Assembly (NCBI RefSeq): GCF_000801105.2
Contig: NC_079517.1
Span: forward strand, 18,237,579 to 18,301,578
Source of the DNA: Raphanus sativus
Taxonomy: Eukaryota; Streptophyta; Magnoliopsida; Brassicales; Brassicaceae
DNA length: 64,000 nucleotides
Reading direction: 5' to 3'
In this document: in pieces, positions 1 to 12,400 of the stretch
Layout of the letters: each line of letters opens with the position of its first letter
How positions within the stretch are numbered: position 1 is the stretch's first letter
Made by a program: the position numbers and the translations under genes
The notes under the pieces: generated by a model
The model's database searches: none
Told to the model about the DNA's origin: nothing
What the model saw: only the letters and a program-made list of their open reading frames with translations

Positions 1-2819
1 GCTTATGTTTTATTTATTTATTTATTAAACTAACAATTTATGTAGTTTGTAAAATATTTTAAATACATGTATAATACATAATCAACTCTATATTTAGTAA
101 AACATATTAATTAAAAAGGTATTCATCCAAATATAATTTAATTTCATCTTTTTATTTATGTACTTTATACAATATTTTTAAAATATGTATAATATATAAT
201 CAGTGTTATATTTATTAAAATGTTAAAATGTATAAAACGTATAAAATATTCATAAAATATAATTTCATTTTTTAGTTTTATATAAAATGAAAATATCCAA
301 ATTTTTTTTTCTAGTTTTAGGTTTTGCATCTTAGATAATAACTAGATGCAGTCTTGTGAGTTTATAAATCATTATCCAAATTCATTTGATAACAGATTAT
401 TAAGAAGAACATGTACATATGTTAATTATATTAATTTATATTATATTTTGTTTTTAGAATAACATAATTTTCTTTCACTTTAAAATATAAGTAGATTTAC
501 AGGAAAACACGAGATTCCCACAATAATTTCTAAATTTTTAATTTTGCAGGAAAATACGAGATTTACAGTTCTGGTAAAATATGCAATTTTATAGTTTTGG
601 CGAAAAATATAAATTTATAGGTTCTTGTTTCAACTTCATCCAATATATCTAAATAGTTTAAATGAGTTTTATTTTGCATTTCTTTCGTTTTTGCATCTAA
701 AAGTGTTTTCTAATTGGAAAAAATGAACAATACTTGATAATTGTATCTAGATGCTGCATATATATACTGAATCAAACAATTCCTTTAGTACCATCCTTGG
801 GCGCTAGGGTTTAGACTAACACTGGGTTAGCATGGAACAAAACAATGTCTACCAATCAAGACCTTAGTATCTAAACCTTTTTTGCAAAACTTAGGAATTT
901 CTTAAATTAATAAGTAAACTGGGATCCAAGCTAAACATTTGTATCAAACATTCATTAGTCATTTAATGATATTTACATATGTAGGAAAATATGTTTTTAC
1001 ACTGTTATTTCTTTCTTTTCAAACATGATTATATATTCATTTGCACATATCTTACCTTAGTCGTTGCGATTATTTGGTCTTTGTAAATTGGTGAATTTGT
1101 GGGATAACTATATTAAGGGATGATATTTACCAAATGATCATGAAGTTCGGATGTGATAATTTCACACAAAAATTGACCAAATGGTCATTCTCCGCACGTG
1201 GAGTGCATCAAGAGCGATTTATAAAATTGTACTATACTATATTTATTTTACAAATAGTATAAAATAATTGATTATAGTTATTGGCACATAAGGTTGAAAA
1301 AAAGAAGCAATGGATGATATGAGGAAACAATGGATGACGACAGTATTATAGAAAATAATGACACCAATGAAACAACCAAAAATAGATGTAGTGTTAATGT
1401 TAAAGATAAAAGGGAAAATTACCAAAATAGAACAAAAATCCAGCATAGTTGTTCCTATAGTATAAAACCATAATTTAGTAGTTTTTTAGTATAATATTTT
1501 TCATAATTCTAAAATAACTCTTGATTAATCTAATTAAACACATTAAACTAATAATGATTTTTAAATTAGCTAAAAGCGTTTTAAAAAGGAAAAATAAAAA
1601 TAAAACTTTTTAAAAAGTTTTTAATAAAAAGAAAATTCGTAAACTTATAAAATAAAAGTAATATACGAATCATTTTAATAAAAAACATTATATAAAATTT
1701 ATAAAAAACGTTTTACAAATTTTATTTTTATAAAAGGTTTAAAACGTTTTTGGTAAAACTTTAATAAAATAAATTTTGTAAACTTTATAAAAATAAAACT
1801 TTACAAAAAGTTTTTAATAAAAACTTTAAATAGACTTTATACAAAATATTTTACAAAGTTTTATTTTTATAAAAAGTTTAAAATGTTTGTAAACTTTTTA
1901 ACTTTATCAAACTTTTTAATAAAAATAAAACTTTTTTAATAAAAGTTTAATAAAAGTAAACTTTGTAAACTTTATAAAAATAAAAATAAAACTTTACAAA
2001 AAGTTTTTAGTAAAAAACTTTAAATAAACTTTTATAAAAAACGTTTACAAAGTCTTTTTTATAAAAAGCTAACATTTGTAAATGTTTTAGTTTTATTTAA
2101 CTTAAAAAAATAGAACAAGAGTTTGTGAAAATCACAAGACAAATTATGGAGATATCATAGATTGATGAAGAAAAAAATGCAAAATCATTTTTCACAAGTA
2201 AAATCGACCAGAATACGTTTTAGGAAGTTAGAATATTCTTAAGAGATTTTTAAAATATTTCCTTTACTGAAATTTCATTAATTTTCGCAAAAAATCAGGT
2301 ATTCTTATCCGTAGAAAGCGTCTTCTAAAAGTTTAGAAGAATGATAAAAATCATGAATACACTTTCTACTCTGAGTAAACGTAATAGTACATTGTAGAAA
2401 ATACATTTCCTAAAATATAGAATACTTTATAAAAGTAGAAGATGTATTTAGAAGAAAAATAGATACTTTTACGATTAGTAGAATGCGCTTTTCTCTTATT
2501 TAAAAATTTAGTAGATAGTAGAATGTGCGTTATAAAAGAAGTAGATGAACATGTTTATCTTAGAAATTGTTTTCTACTATACCTTTTTCGTAGAAGACGC
2601 ATTCTACTTTTAGTAGAACGTGTTTTAAACTTTTTATTTATCAATTTTTGAACAAAAACAGTTTACCAGCTTGTGTATATGGATATTTTATTAATTGTTT
2701 ATATTTTTAATAAATTTTTTGATTCACAAAATTATTTATTTCATTAGTTTTTAGAAATATAAAGGATAAAAAGAAGAAAAATATATAAAATAATTTTATA
2801 ACAAAAGGGCAACAACCTA
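1..2819 (+). repeat. Left arm of a giant inverted repeat (fold-back)
   Basis: This segment is nearly the reverse complement of 4801-7641 along its whole length, which I followed in several places: position 1 pairs with 7641, the block near 780-830 with that near 6800-6840, the block at 1320-1450 with 6180-6330, and 2719-2819 with 4801-4900. The arms differ by scattered substitutions and small indels. The left edge of the window cuts at or inside the arm, so the true outer end is unseen. The arm holds AT-rich DNA, a field of short related blocks of A/T runs (about 1580-2100) and a field of short inverted GTAGAA-type motifs (about 2300-2640). No gene is supported in it. Confidence 0.93.
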
Positions 2820-2848
2820 ATTTTTTGTTCTCTTTTGGTAATTTTTCC
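1412..2848. mobile_element. Possible small Mutator-like element inside the left arm
   Basis: The + strand at 1412 begins GGGAAAATTACCAAAATAG and the reverse strand read from about 2848 begins GGAAAAATTACCAAAAGAG. These are imperfect terminal inverted repeats of about 25 bases of a style often seen at the ends of Brassicaceae Mutator-like elements. The content is non-coding and AT-rich. The right arm has a matching outer end near 6200-6226, so the element would have been copied as part of the inverted duplication. No target duplication was identified, so the assignment is tentative. Confidence 0.35.
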
Positions 2849-4800
2849 GTATTACAGTTGTGTTACAGTTTTTACTCTATATGTCCGAAATAGAACAAAA
2901 TAAAAAAGTGATTTTTTTTTAAAAATCATATTTATTAACTGATGGCAGCAGAAAAGAATGGATCAGATGAAATTGATAGAGAAAAAAAAGATGGCTGCGA
3001 TGCGATAACCGGTGGTGATGGTGGATATCATAGAAAGAAGTGATTAAGCATGATAAAAAGGTAGAGTGAAGAAGATAAAAAAGAATGAAAAAAAATAAGA
3101 AGAGAAAGAGGAAAAGGAAGAGGACGATGAAAACATAAGAAGATGATGAACATAAATAAAAAAAAATGGAGAAGTAGAAAGAAGGGGAAAATGAATAAAA
3201 AGAGAGAGGAAGAGAAAGAGAAAAATGCTATTGTATGGAATTAATATAGAATAGAAATATAGAATTCTTGTTAATAAGTTATATCTACAAAGTTAGAATT
3301 GTTTAAGAGTACTTAGTTTAATATTATATAAAATATACACAATATTCTAACCATGATCTGGTTATGGTTACTAAGTGAATTATAATTCTTTTAATGGTTA
3401 TACTATACAATTTCCTTGATCGTTGTGATTATTTGGTCTTTATAAAATAAGTGAAAAGAGTCAATCCTTGTATATAGGACTTTAATTTAGTATTATAAAG
3501 AAATTGCACTCTTAATAATTATTTAAAGGTGACTCTAACGTTTATCCTACCACACACACATTATATTATTGTTAGATGATTCTTCTTTTTTTTTTTTTAA
3601 CACAGATGATTCTTCTTACATATTGTGAAACTCTGTTTATGTTTTTTTCTAAAGACCTGCGCACAATCAAACAAAATAGTTCTTAGATTTCATGTTTTGT
3701 TGATAATGCACATGTTTATTTGAGCTTATTTTTCATAGACAAACCGCGTCTACGGATATGTTATGCACTCTATGCTTCATCAAGTTGACAAAACGTTACA
3801 TTCAATTGCTATTAAAAATATTAAAATATGAACATTCCTAATAAATAACCTTTCTCTACAATAGTATATTATATCAAATACTATTGGTTTAAAAATAAAT
3901 TTTAGTTTTCATTAATTATATAATTAGGTGTTTTACTGCACCGTATGCAGAAATAATAGTTTAAAATTTAAAATTATAATCTTGGGAATTTTTTTAATCT
4001 ATTTCATTTGGTTAAACTATATTGAAAAATTCTATAAAATTAAGAGAAAGTTTTTTAGCTATATAACTACCAACACGTAAATTATATTATTAAATTTGTA
4101 CATATAAAAAATAAACTAAAGGTATTGAGATTAGAAAATTACAGTTTTTTCAAAAAACAATTTTGCATAAATTTAGAAGAATTGTTTTAGTAAAAAAATT
4201 ATATAATTATAGAAATATAATTAAATAAATTTAAAAAATTGTAAAATTTTATTGTATTATTTCTTGTTATATTAATGATGATCTACGATTTATCATCATA
4301 TTCTAAAAAAATACCAAAAATATAAATAAACATAAAATATGAATGTCCATATTTCAGTTACCTTCAGCCATGTCATCATTGTTATTAGGTAATGTTATTA
4401 TTTTTCTTTCAAAATCATTGTTAGAGTTAATAAAATCATTTTTAAATATTTTAAGCTTAAAGTGACTTATATATGGGAATTACATGAGTTTAAAATGTAA
4501 ATCTTAACTGAAATGAAAATAAAATAGAAGATAATATGAAGAAATTTAATGGCGGTTATGGAAATATTTGCAGAAACCCTACTTGATTTAATATATAATT
4601 AAAAATATCCTTTCTTACATGAAAAACTAGTGGAAATGGCCAACTATTTTGTAACTTACAAAATAAAATCTATATACAAACAAATAATTAAATTTCACCT
4701 AATTTACAATATAGTAAAATGTTTTTAAAAATTATTATAAAAAATACATATTTTAAACAATTATAACTAATTTAACTTTTAACATTAAAATTATATCAAC
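2820..4800. other. Central spacer of the inverted repeat
   Basis: Unpaired sequence between the two arms. About 2940-3240 is a strongly purine-rich strip on the + strand (runs of GA, GAAA and AAGAAG with several ATG triplets but no sustained open frame). The rest is AT-rich without coding signal. No transposase or reverse transcriptase similarity is visible, so it does not identify the element that made the fold-back. Confidence 0.6.
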
Positions 4801-7641
4801 AAGGTAGTTGTCCCTTTGGTATAAAATAACTTTTGTCAATTTTTTCTACTTTTTACCCTTTGTATTTCTAAAAACTAATGAAATAAATAATTTTGTGAAT
4901 AAAAAATTATTAAAAATATAAAAAATTAATAAAACACTCATTTACACAAGCTAGTAATTTTTTTTTGTTCAAAACTTGATAAATAAATTTTTTAAAATAT
5001 GTTCTACTAAAATTAGAATGCGTCTTCTACAAAAATTGGTATAGTAGAAAACGATTTCTAAAATAAACACGTTCATCTACTTCTTTTAGAAAGCAAATTC
5101 TACTATTTACTAAATTTCTAAATAAGAGGAAAGCGAATTCTACTAATCGTAAAAGTATCTACTTTCCTTCTAAATGCATCTTCTATATTTATAAAGTATT
5201 CTAAATTTCGGGAAATATATTTTCTACAATGTACTATTACGTCTATTCAAAGTAGAAAGTGTATTCAGAATTTTTATCATTTTCTAAACTTTTAGAAGAC
5301 GCCTTCTACGGATAAGAATACCTGATTTTTTGAATTAATGAAATTTCAGTAAAAGAAATATTCTAAAAATCTCCTAAAAATATTTTAACTTCCTAAAACG
5401 TGTTATGGTCGATTTTACTTGTGAAAAAATGATTTTTTTATTTTTTCTTCATCAATCTATGATATATCCATAGTTTGTCTTGTGATTTTCACAAACTCTT
5501 GTTCTATTTTTTTTTTAAGTTTAATAAAACTAAAAAAAATTACAAGTGTTTTAAGCTTTTTATAAAAAAGACTTTGGAAACGTTTTTTTATAAAAGTTTA
5601 TTTAAAGTTTTTTCCTAAAAACTTTTTGTAAAGTTTTATTTTTATTTTTATAAAGTTTACAAAGTTTACTTTTATTAAACTTTTATTAAAAAAAATTAAA
5701 AAGTTTTATTTTTATTAAAAAGTTTGATAAAATTAAAAAGTTTACAAACATTTTAAAATTTTTATAAAAATAAAAATTTGTAAAATATTTTGTATAAAGT
5801 TTTTATTAAAAACTTTTTGTAAAGTTTTATTTTTCTTTTTGTTTTTATAAAGTTTACAAAATTTATAGTATTAAAGTTTTACCAAAAACATTTAAACCTT
5901 TTATAAATATAAAATTTGTAAAACGTTTTTTATAAATTGTATGTAACGTTTTTTATTAAAATGATTTGTATATTACTTTTATTTTATAAGTTTACGAATT
6001 TTATTTTTATTAAAAACTTTTTAAAAAGTTTGATTTTTATTTTCCCTTTTTAAAACGTTTTTAGCTAATTTAAAAAAATATATATTATTTTAATGTGTTT
6101 AATTAGATTAATCAAGGATTATTTTGGAATTATGAAAAAGACTATACGAAAAAGACAACTAAATTATGGTTTTATACTATAGCAACAACCATGTTGAATT
6201 TTTGTTCTGTTTTGGAAATTTTCCCTTTTATTTTTAACATTAACACTATATCTATTTTTGGTTGTTTCGTCATTGGTGTCATTATTTTCTATAATACTGT
6301 CGTCATCCATTGTTTCCTCATATCATCCATTGCTTCTTTTTTCAACCTTATGTACCAATAACCATAATCAATTATTTTATACTATTTGTATAATAAATAT
6401 AGTATAGTATAATTTTGTAAATCGCTCTTGATGCACTCCACGTGCGGAGAATGACCATTTGGTCAATTTTTGTGTGAAATTGTCACATCCGAACTTCATG
6501 ATCATTTGGTAAATGTCATCCCTTACTATAGTTATACCACAAATTCACCCTTTTACAAAGACCTAATAATCGCAACGACTAAGGTAAGATATGTGCAAAT
6601 GAATATATAATCATGTTTGAAAAGAAAGAAATAACAGTGTAAAACATATTTTTCCTAAAAATGTAAATCATTAAATGACTAATGAACGTTTGATACAAAA
6701 GTTTAGCTTGGAACCCAATTTACTTGTTAATGTAAGAAATTCCTAGGTTTTGCAAAAAAGGTTTAGATACTAAGGTCTTGACTGGTAGACATCGTTTTGT
6801 TCCATGCTAACCCAGTGTTAGTCTAAACCCTAGCGCCCAACGATAGGTACTAATGGAATTGTTTGATTCAGTATATATATATATGCAGCATCTAGATACA
6901 ATTATCAAGTATTGTTCATTTTTTCCAATTAGAAAACACTTTTAGACGAAAAAAGGAAAGAAATGCAAAATAAAACTCATTTAAACTATTTAGATATATT
7001 GGATGAAGTTGAAACAAGAATCTATAAAACTATATTTTTCGCCAAAACTATAAAATTGCATATTTTACCAGAACTTTAAATCTAGTGTTTTCCCGCAAAA
7101 TTAAAAATTTAAAAAATTTTACTTCGTAAACTTATATTTTAAAGTGAAAGAAAATTATGTTATTCTAAAATAATAATTATTTAATAAAATATATTTTAAA
7201 TTAATATTATTAACATATGTACATGTTCTTCTTAATAATATGTTATCAAATGAATTTAGATATTGTTTTATAAACTCACAAGAATGCATCTAGTTAGTAT
7301 CTAAGATGCAAAACCTAAAACTAGAAATTTGTTTTGGATATTTTCATTTTATATAAAATTAAAATATGAAATTTAAATTATATTTTATGAATATTTTTAT
7401 ACGTTTTTATACATTTTAACATTTTAATAAATATAACACTGATTATATATTATACATATTTTAAAAATATTGTATAAAGTACATAAATAGAAAGATGAAA
7501 TTAAATTATATTTGGATGAATACCTTTTTAATTAATACGTTTTACTAAATATAGAGTTGATTATGTATTATACATGTATTTAAAATATTTTACAAACTAC
7601 ATAAATTGTTAGTTTAATAAATAAATAAATAAAACATAAGC
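4801..7641 (-). repeat. Right arm of the giant inverted repeat
   Basis: Reverse-complement partner of 1-2819, collinear from end to end. A transcript reading through both arms would form a hairpin of about 2.8 kb with a 2-kb loop. Substitutions between the arms are present but sparse, for example one-base changes and a 3-base indel within the block at 6180-6330. Pairing is lost around 4800, where the central spacer begins. No protein gene is supported. Confidence 0.93.
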
Positions 7642-8039
7642 TACATACATGTTCAATTATTAAACATAAACTGTATTTTATTATAAACTAGATTAGATGG
7701 TTAGGCAGTGTTAGTTTTATATTAAATACATTTAAAAGCATAAGAGAGCATGATTATTGATGAGTTCTAGCATAGTTTCTCATCATCTTATTTATAACTT
7801 TAAGTGCAAATAGTAAAAAGAAAATAAGAATTAGTGCCATAAGTCTCTCTGCATATAAATTATTTCTGACAATTAAGAAATTCAAATGTAAGGTGTCTTC
7901 TTCCTATTGCTTTGTTCTATTACTTTGTTTTTTATATATTTTAATTTGCAATTATTAAATTAAATAATTAATATTATATATTAGATGCTCTAAGAAAAGA
8001 AAACTATAAGATCAAAGTTATAAACAGACAAATCTATTC
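7642..8039. other. AT-rich DNA without a gene
   Basis: Sequence just outside the right arm. No open frame, RNA gene or repeat structure was recognised. It may pair with DNA lying left of the window if the inverted repeat continues. Confidence 0.5.
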
Positions 8040-8049
8040 TAGTTTAATT

Positions 8050-8605
8050 AACTAGTGTTAATTGGTGACAGTTTGTTATGTGGAAGAGTTGTTAAAAGGT
8101 GAGGACCTGGGTTCGAGTCTCACCAACAACCTAATAATGGAGTTAGTGAGAACTCATAATTGAAGGGTTGGGGTCGGTGCGCTGCAGCGCTGTGAGCTTG
8201 GGTCTACGGGCAGATGGTTCCGCAGGACAGGTTGTCACAATAAAAGTCGATTTTTTATGTAACAACCCGTCCCGTGGAACACCTGCCCATGGATTCCAGG
8301 TTCACAACGCTGCAACGCACCGATCCCAGTCCCTCCATTATGAGATCTCACTATCTCCATAACACCAACACGAACCCAGATCCTCACCCTTTAACAACTC
8401 TCCCACAGGTTAAGCTGTCACCAATTGATCTGCAGGTCAATTGGTGACAGTTTGTCCTGTGGGAGAATTGTTAAAGGTGAGGACCTGGGTTCGAGTCTCA
8501 CCAACAACCTAATTATGGAGAAGTTGGAGTCGGTGCACTGCAGCGCTGTGAACCTGGAGTCGATGGACAGGTGTTCCATGGGACGGGTTGTTAAAGCTTA
8601 CTTTT
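8050..8605. repeat. tRNA-like short repeat in direct and inverted copies
   Basis: A unit of about 170 bases occurs three times: forward near 8063-8250, reversed near 8260-8428, and forward near 8432-8600. The last two form a near-perfect palindrome centred on CTGCAG at about 8430. Each unit carries GGGTTCGAGTCTCACC preceded by GGTGAGGACCT, which resembles the T-arm and B box of a tRNA promoter, followed by a GC-rich segment with GTGCACTGCAGCGCTGTGA. A tRNA-derived SINE family or the ends of an unknown element would both fit. No poly(A) tail or target duplication was found. Confidence 0.5.
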
Positions 8606-9402
8606 GAAAGACCAGCTTCATGTCCAAATCACACGGTCAGAATTATATAATTAAGTAAGCAGTTGCAAACGGACAGAGGTCAAGAGTCATATAGTGTATG
8701 AAGTTGTATTTCAAATACAGGTCGCTTGAGTTGAGTTTGTTTTTTTTTTTTTTTTCAAAATTGAGTTGAGTTTGTTTACCATATAATTTGAATGGTTGCT
8801 TTTTCAAATACAGGTTGCTTGATTTTATCTCGTTTTGGTGAGATATATGTGAAATGACTTGTTCTATTAATTCCTTAATTTGTTTCATTTAGTTTGAAGG
8901 GAAGAAAATACTCATTCCATCAATTCTACAATCATTTCAAAAAATATACAAATAAAACAATTCCTAAACATTACTCTACAGTTTTGTTTAGGAATGAATA
9001 TATTTCATTTATACTTTAATTTCATTCATTCTGTTTCATCCATTTCTATTCCAATAATTTTGATTCATAGTTAAAATGTACATTCAGTTTAATCTTGTTT
9101 CCTTTTTAGTATATTTTAATAAAGCTCTATGAGATATCTATTTTCTCTTTTTAAATATCTCATTTTCATCTAAGTAAGGTCTTGTAGAGCTCAAATCTAC
9201 TTGGTTCATGATTTCTTTCAATAAATACAGTGACATTCACAAAACCAAAAGATCACCATACACAGTACCATAATTAAAAGAAAAACAAAACAAACCAAGC
9301 GTCGCTGAAACATGGTGACATGGAGAATTTAAGTCACAACTTAAGCCACGCGTTTAAATCACACAGATAGACACACAAAGAAAATAGACGAGTTAGCGAA
9401 TC
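8606..9402. other. 3' flank of HAK5, no gene
   Basis: AT-rich DNA downstream of the HAK5 stop codon. A local duplication is visible at 8714-8830, where a block starting CAAATACAGGTYGCTTGA occurs twice around a T tract. The final few hundred bases before 9403 probably include the HAK5 3' untranslated region, but no poly(A) signal could be chosen with confidence. Confidence 0.4.
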
Positions 9403-12400
9403 TTACAGCTCATAAGTCATGCCAACCTTAAGAAGCTTTGACCTTGGAATCGCAAGTGCTTTGTCTCCTTCTCGGCAATTTTTCTTCAAGAAATTGTAAG
9501 CATGGTTTACTATAAGCTTCTTAAACAGAGAAGAATCCTTATCCGCCGTAATTTCAGTCTCTCCCATTAGATAAACCATTCCTTTCTCTCTAGCTTTCTC
9601 CACCAGATCCTTCTGATTCTCCACGGATTGCACCTGAACGACCCTTCCCGACCTAATCTTGTCTGAGGAAGATGAATGCGCGGACCCGATCCGCCCGGAG
9701 GAAGGAACAGAGTTAGACAAAGGAACAAGCGTAGTCTGAACATTTGTTTCCTCCTCTTTCTCCGTCTCTTCCACTTCTCCTCCAGAAATGAAGTACTCGT
9801 GATGGATGAACTCCTTTAAGTAATGAACAAACTGACGCTCAAACTCATCTGGCTCTTCGATGTCTTCCTTGTAACCATACCTCACAACACATCGAAACAT
9901 TCCAAAATCCTTGGGCTCCACGTAACGGAAAAGGAATCGTTCTGATGGTGTCACACGGCTCACGGGAAGTGACTTGATGGATATCAAGACGAAAACATTA
10001 TGGACCGAAGAAAGATTTGAGATATAGTGAGAGAACAACGGGGTTATGCCATGAACAAGCTCCGTGTAGAATAGAGCAATGCCTGGAACACGGTTTATGT
10101 CGGGACTTGTAGCCATTTGTATAGCGGTTTCACCAGATATCTTCTCACTGAGTTCGTACCGGTACTTGAGAACGTGAACGTATTGCCAAATCGCCATTAC
10201 TGCCATCAAAACTACCGTTATCGCAAGCGGTAGATAACCACCGCTCGTGAACTTGTACATAACCGAAGAAATGTATAACATCTCTATGGAGCCGAAGATT
10301 ATCAAGAACATAGCGATCCACACTATGTTGGTCTTCCAAATAACAAGCATTATGAGAGTCACCATGAAGGTCGTGATGACCATGACGGTTACCACCGCGA
10401 TTCCATAAGCGTGTCCTATCTTCTCGGTGGTCTTGAAGGCGAGAGTAACAGCCACACATGCGACCATGAGGAAGTAGTTGATCTCAGGGATGTATACTTG
10501 TCCCTCGTACTTAGCCGACGTGTGAACCACTTTCACTCGAGGGAAACAACCCATACGTAGAGACTGCGAGATGACTGAGAAGGCACCGGATATCATAGCT
10601 TGGCTTGCTATAATCGATGCTGCCACCGCCACCACAAATGTTGGCCAGTAAAACGGATCTGTTAAGTGTTATTTTGTTAGATATCTAGATTAAAACGGAG
10701 TAGGAATCATCTTTTTACGATTTTATTTTGAGGTGCATATTCATAAACAACCACTAAGAACATTGTTTGTATGCACTTTTAATTTGCTGAATTATATAAT
10801 TTGAGGAAAAAAACAAAGTTTGAGATAAACAAACCTGGGATAGAGTCATAGAAAGTATTTGAAACGTTCGAAGTATTTTTGGTCAGGTATGCAGCCTGCC
10901 CGCAATATATTGTTAACAGCGCTGGATATGCGATACATGAGAAACTAATCTGCAACATATTTTGGGAAAAACTAGGTCAGTAAATTAAACACCAAAACAT
11001 GTGTGATGATTTTTTAAATCAGTTTGCAATGAGTGAATTAATTGGTCCAATTTCTCTTAATTTTCAGTTCCAGTGTGATATATATGTCTATGTTTAAGAT
11101 TTTCTCTTTACTTATATAGCTAGGGTAGGGACATAAAAATCACCTGTACAGCTCGAACACTGAAATGACCTAGATCAGCAAACATGGCCTCCGTTCCTGA
11201 TTCAACAAATTACTTTCAATCATTACAAAGTATATTTGATATTTTTTTGGTAAAAAGTATATTATACATATATATATATATATTTGATATTTGGAATTAT
11301 ATAATACATATAAAATCGTTTTATGGATTCTCACCAGTGATGCAGAGGAAGACACCTCCGAGGGAAATCCAACCCTTTCTACCGTTTCTTATAAAGTATT
11401 GAATAATATAGAGTGGATTAAGTGCTTTTAGGACGGTAAAGCCATGCTTGGACAGATTAGCTAGACCAATTCCCGTCAGAAATGTGAACCATAGAAGGAT
11501 GATCGGGGCAAACGAGAATCCAACTTTATCCGTTCCAAACCGCTGAAATGCGAATAGTAGAATTAAGATTGCAACTGAAACACCAACGACCGTGTCTGCA
11601 CATTACCATCATCAAATGCCATTAGATCACATTTTTATATAGGTTAAACTGTTACATTTTTATATTGCGAGGATTCATATGCTGCCAACTCAAAAACAAG
11701 AGCAGTTAATATTATAACATATATCAATTAGAAAATAAGCTAGAAGATGGATGGGTGAGTTTACTTTGCCCGAGCGATTTGATTCCGCTTACTGCTGAAA
11801 GTACTGGATCAAGTAAAAAAAACATGAAATTTGTTAAGTAATATAATTCTGGAGAATATTTGACGTCATGTTGCTTAACTGTTTTCTTAGGTGCGTACCT
11901 GAGATTGAAGGTGTAAGAATACCATCACCAATGACCATAGAGGTGCCCATAATAGTGACTAGGAAGAGTGTGATCTTAGCGAATTTGAAATTCTCGAGCT
12001 TCTCTTTGATCTTATGGGCTCTTCTGTGCTTTGTGTTTGGAAGTTCAAGTGTATAGTTTGAGAGTTCTCTATCTTCGGGCTCTTGGTTTGGGATAAGTCC
12101 CGTTTTTGCATACCGACATATCAATGAGTACAGTGCAAATGTTCCTCCTGCGATCACAAACTTTGTTATATGGGTTGACAGTTTGGCATGTATAAATTTT
12201 CATGACACATATCTCTAATATCATGTCTTACTATGCTAGAAATAATAATATATACATAAAACAAAGTAAAATATATAATCTAAAGAATTGCGAACATTTA
12301 ACCATATTAACATACTTGTTAGAATTGAAAACTTATTAGTTATAATTGAAAATTATATATAACTAGAAATAACAAAAAACTATATATAAAAAAGTCAACG

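Noticed and set aside
1243..1446. Open frame of 67 codons on the minus strand
   Set aside because: It lies in the fold-back arm, is low in complexity and hydrophobic, and no family or start context supports it.
8098..8131. True tRNA gene suggested by the GGTTCGAGTCTCACC box
   Set aside because: No full cloverleaf could be folded around it: the acceptor stem and anticodon arm are missing.
8168..8607. Two short + strand frames of 60-64 codons
   Set aside because: They follow the tRNA-like repeat copies and are by-products of repeated GC-rich sequence.
10145..10459. Frame of 104 codons inside HAK5
   Set aside because: Shadow of the last HAK5 exon in another frame of the same strand.
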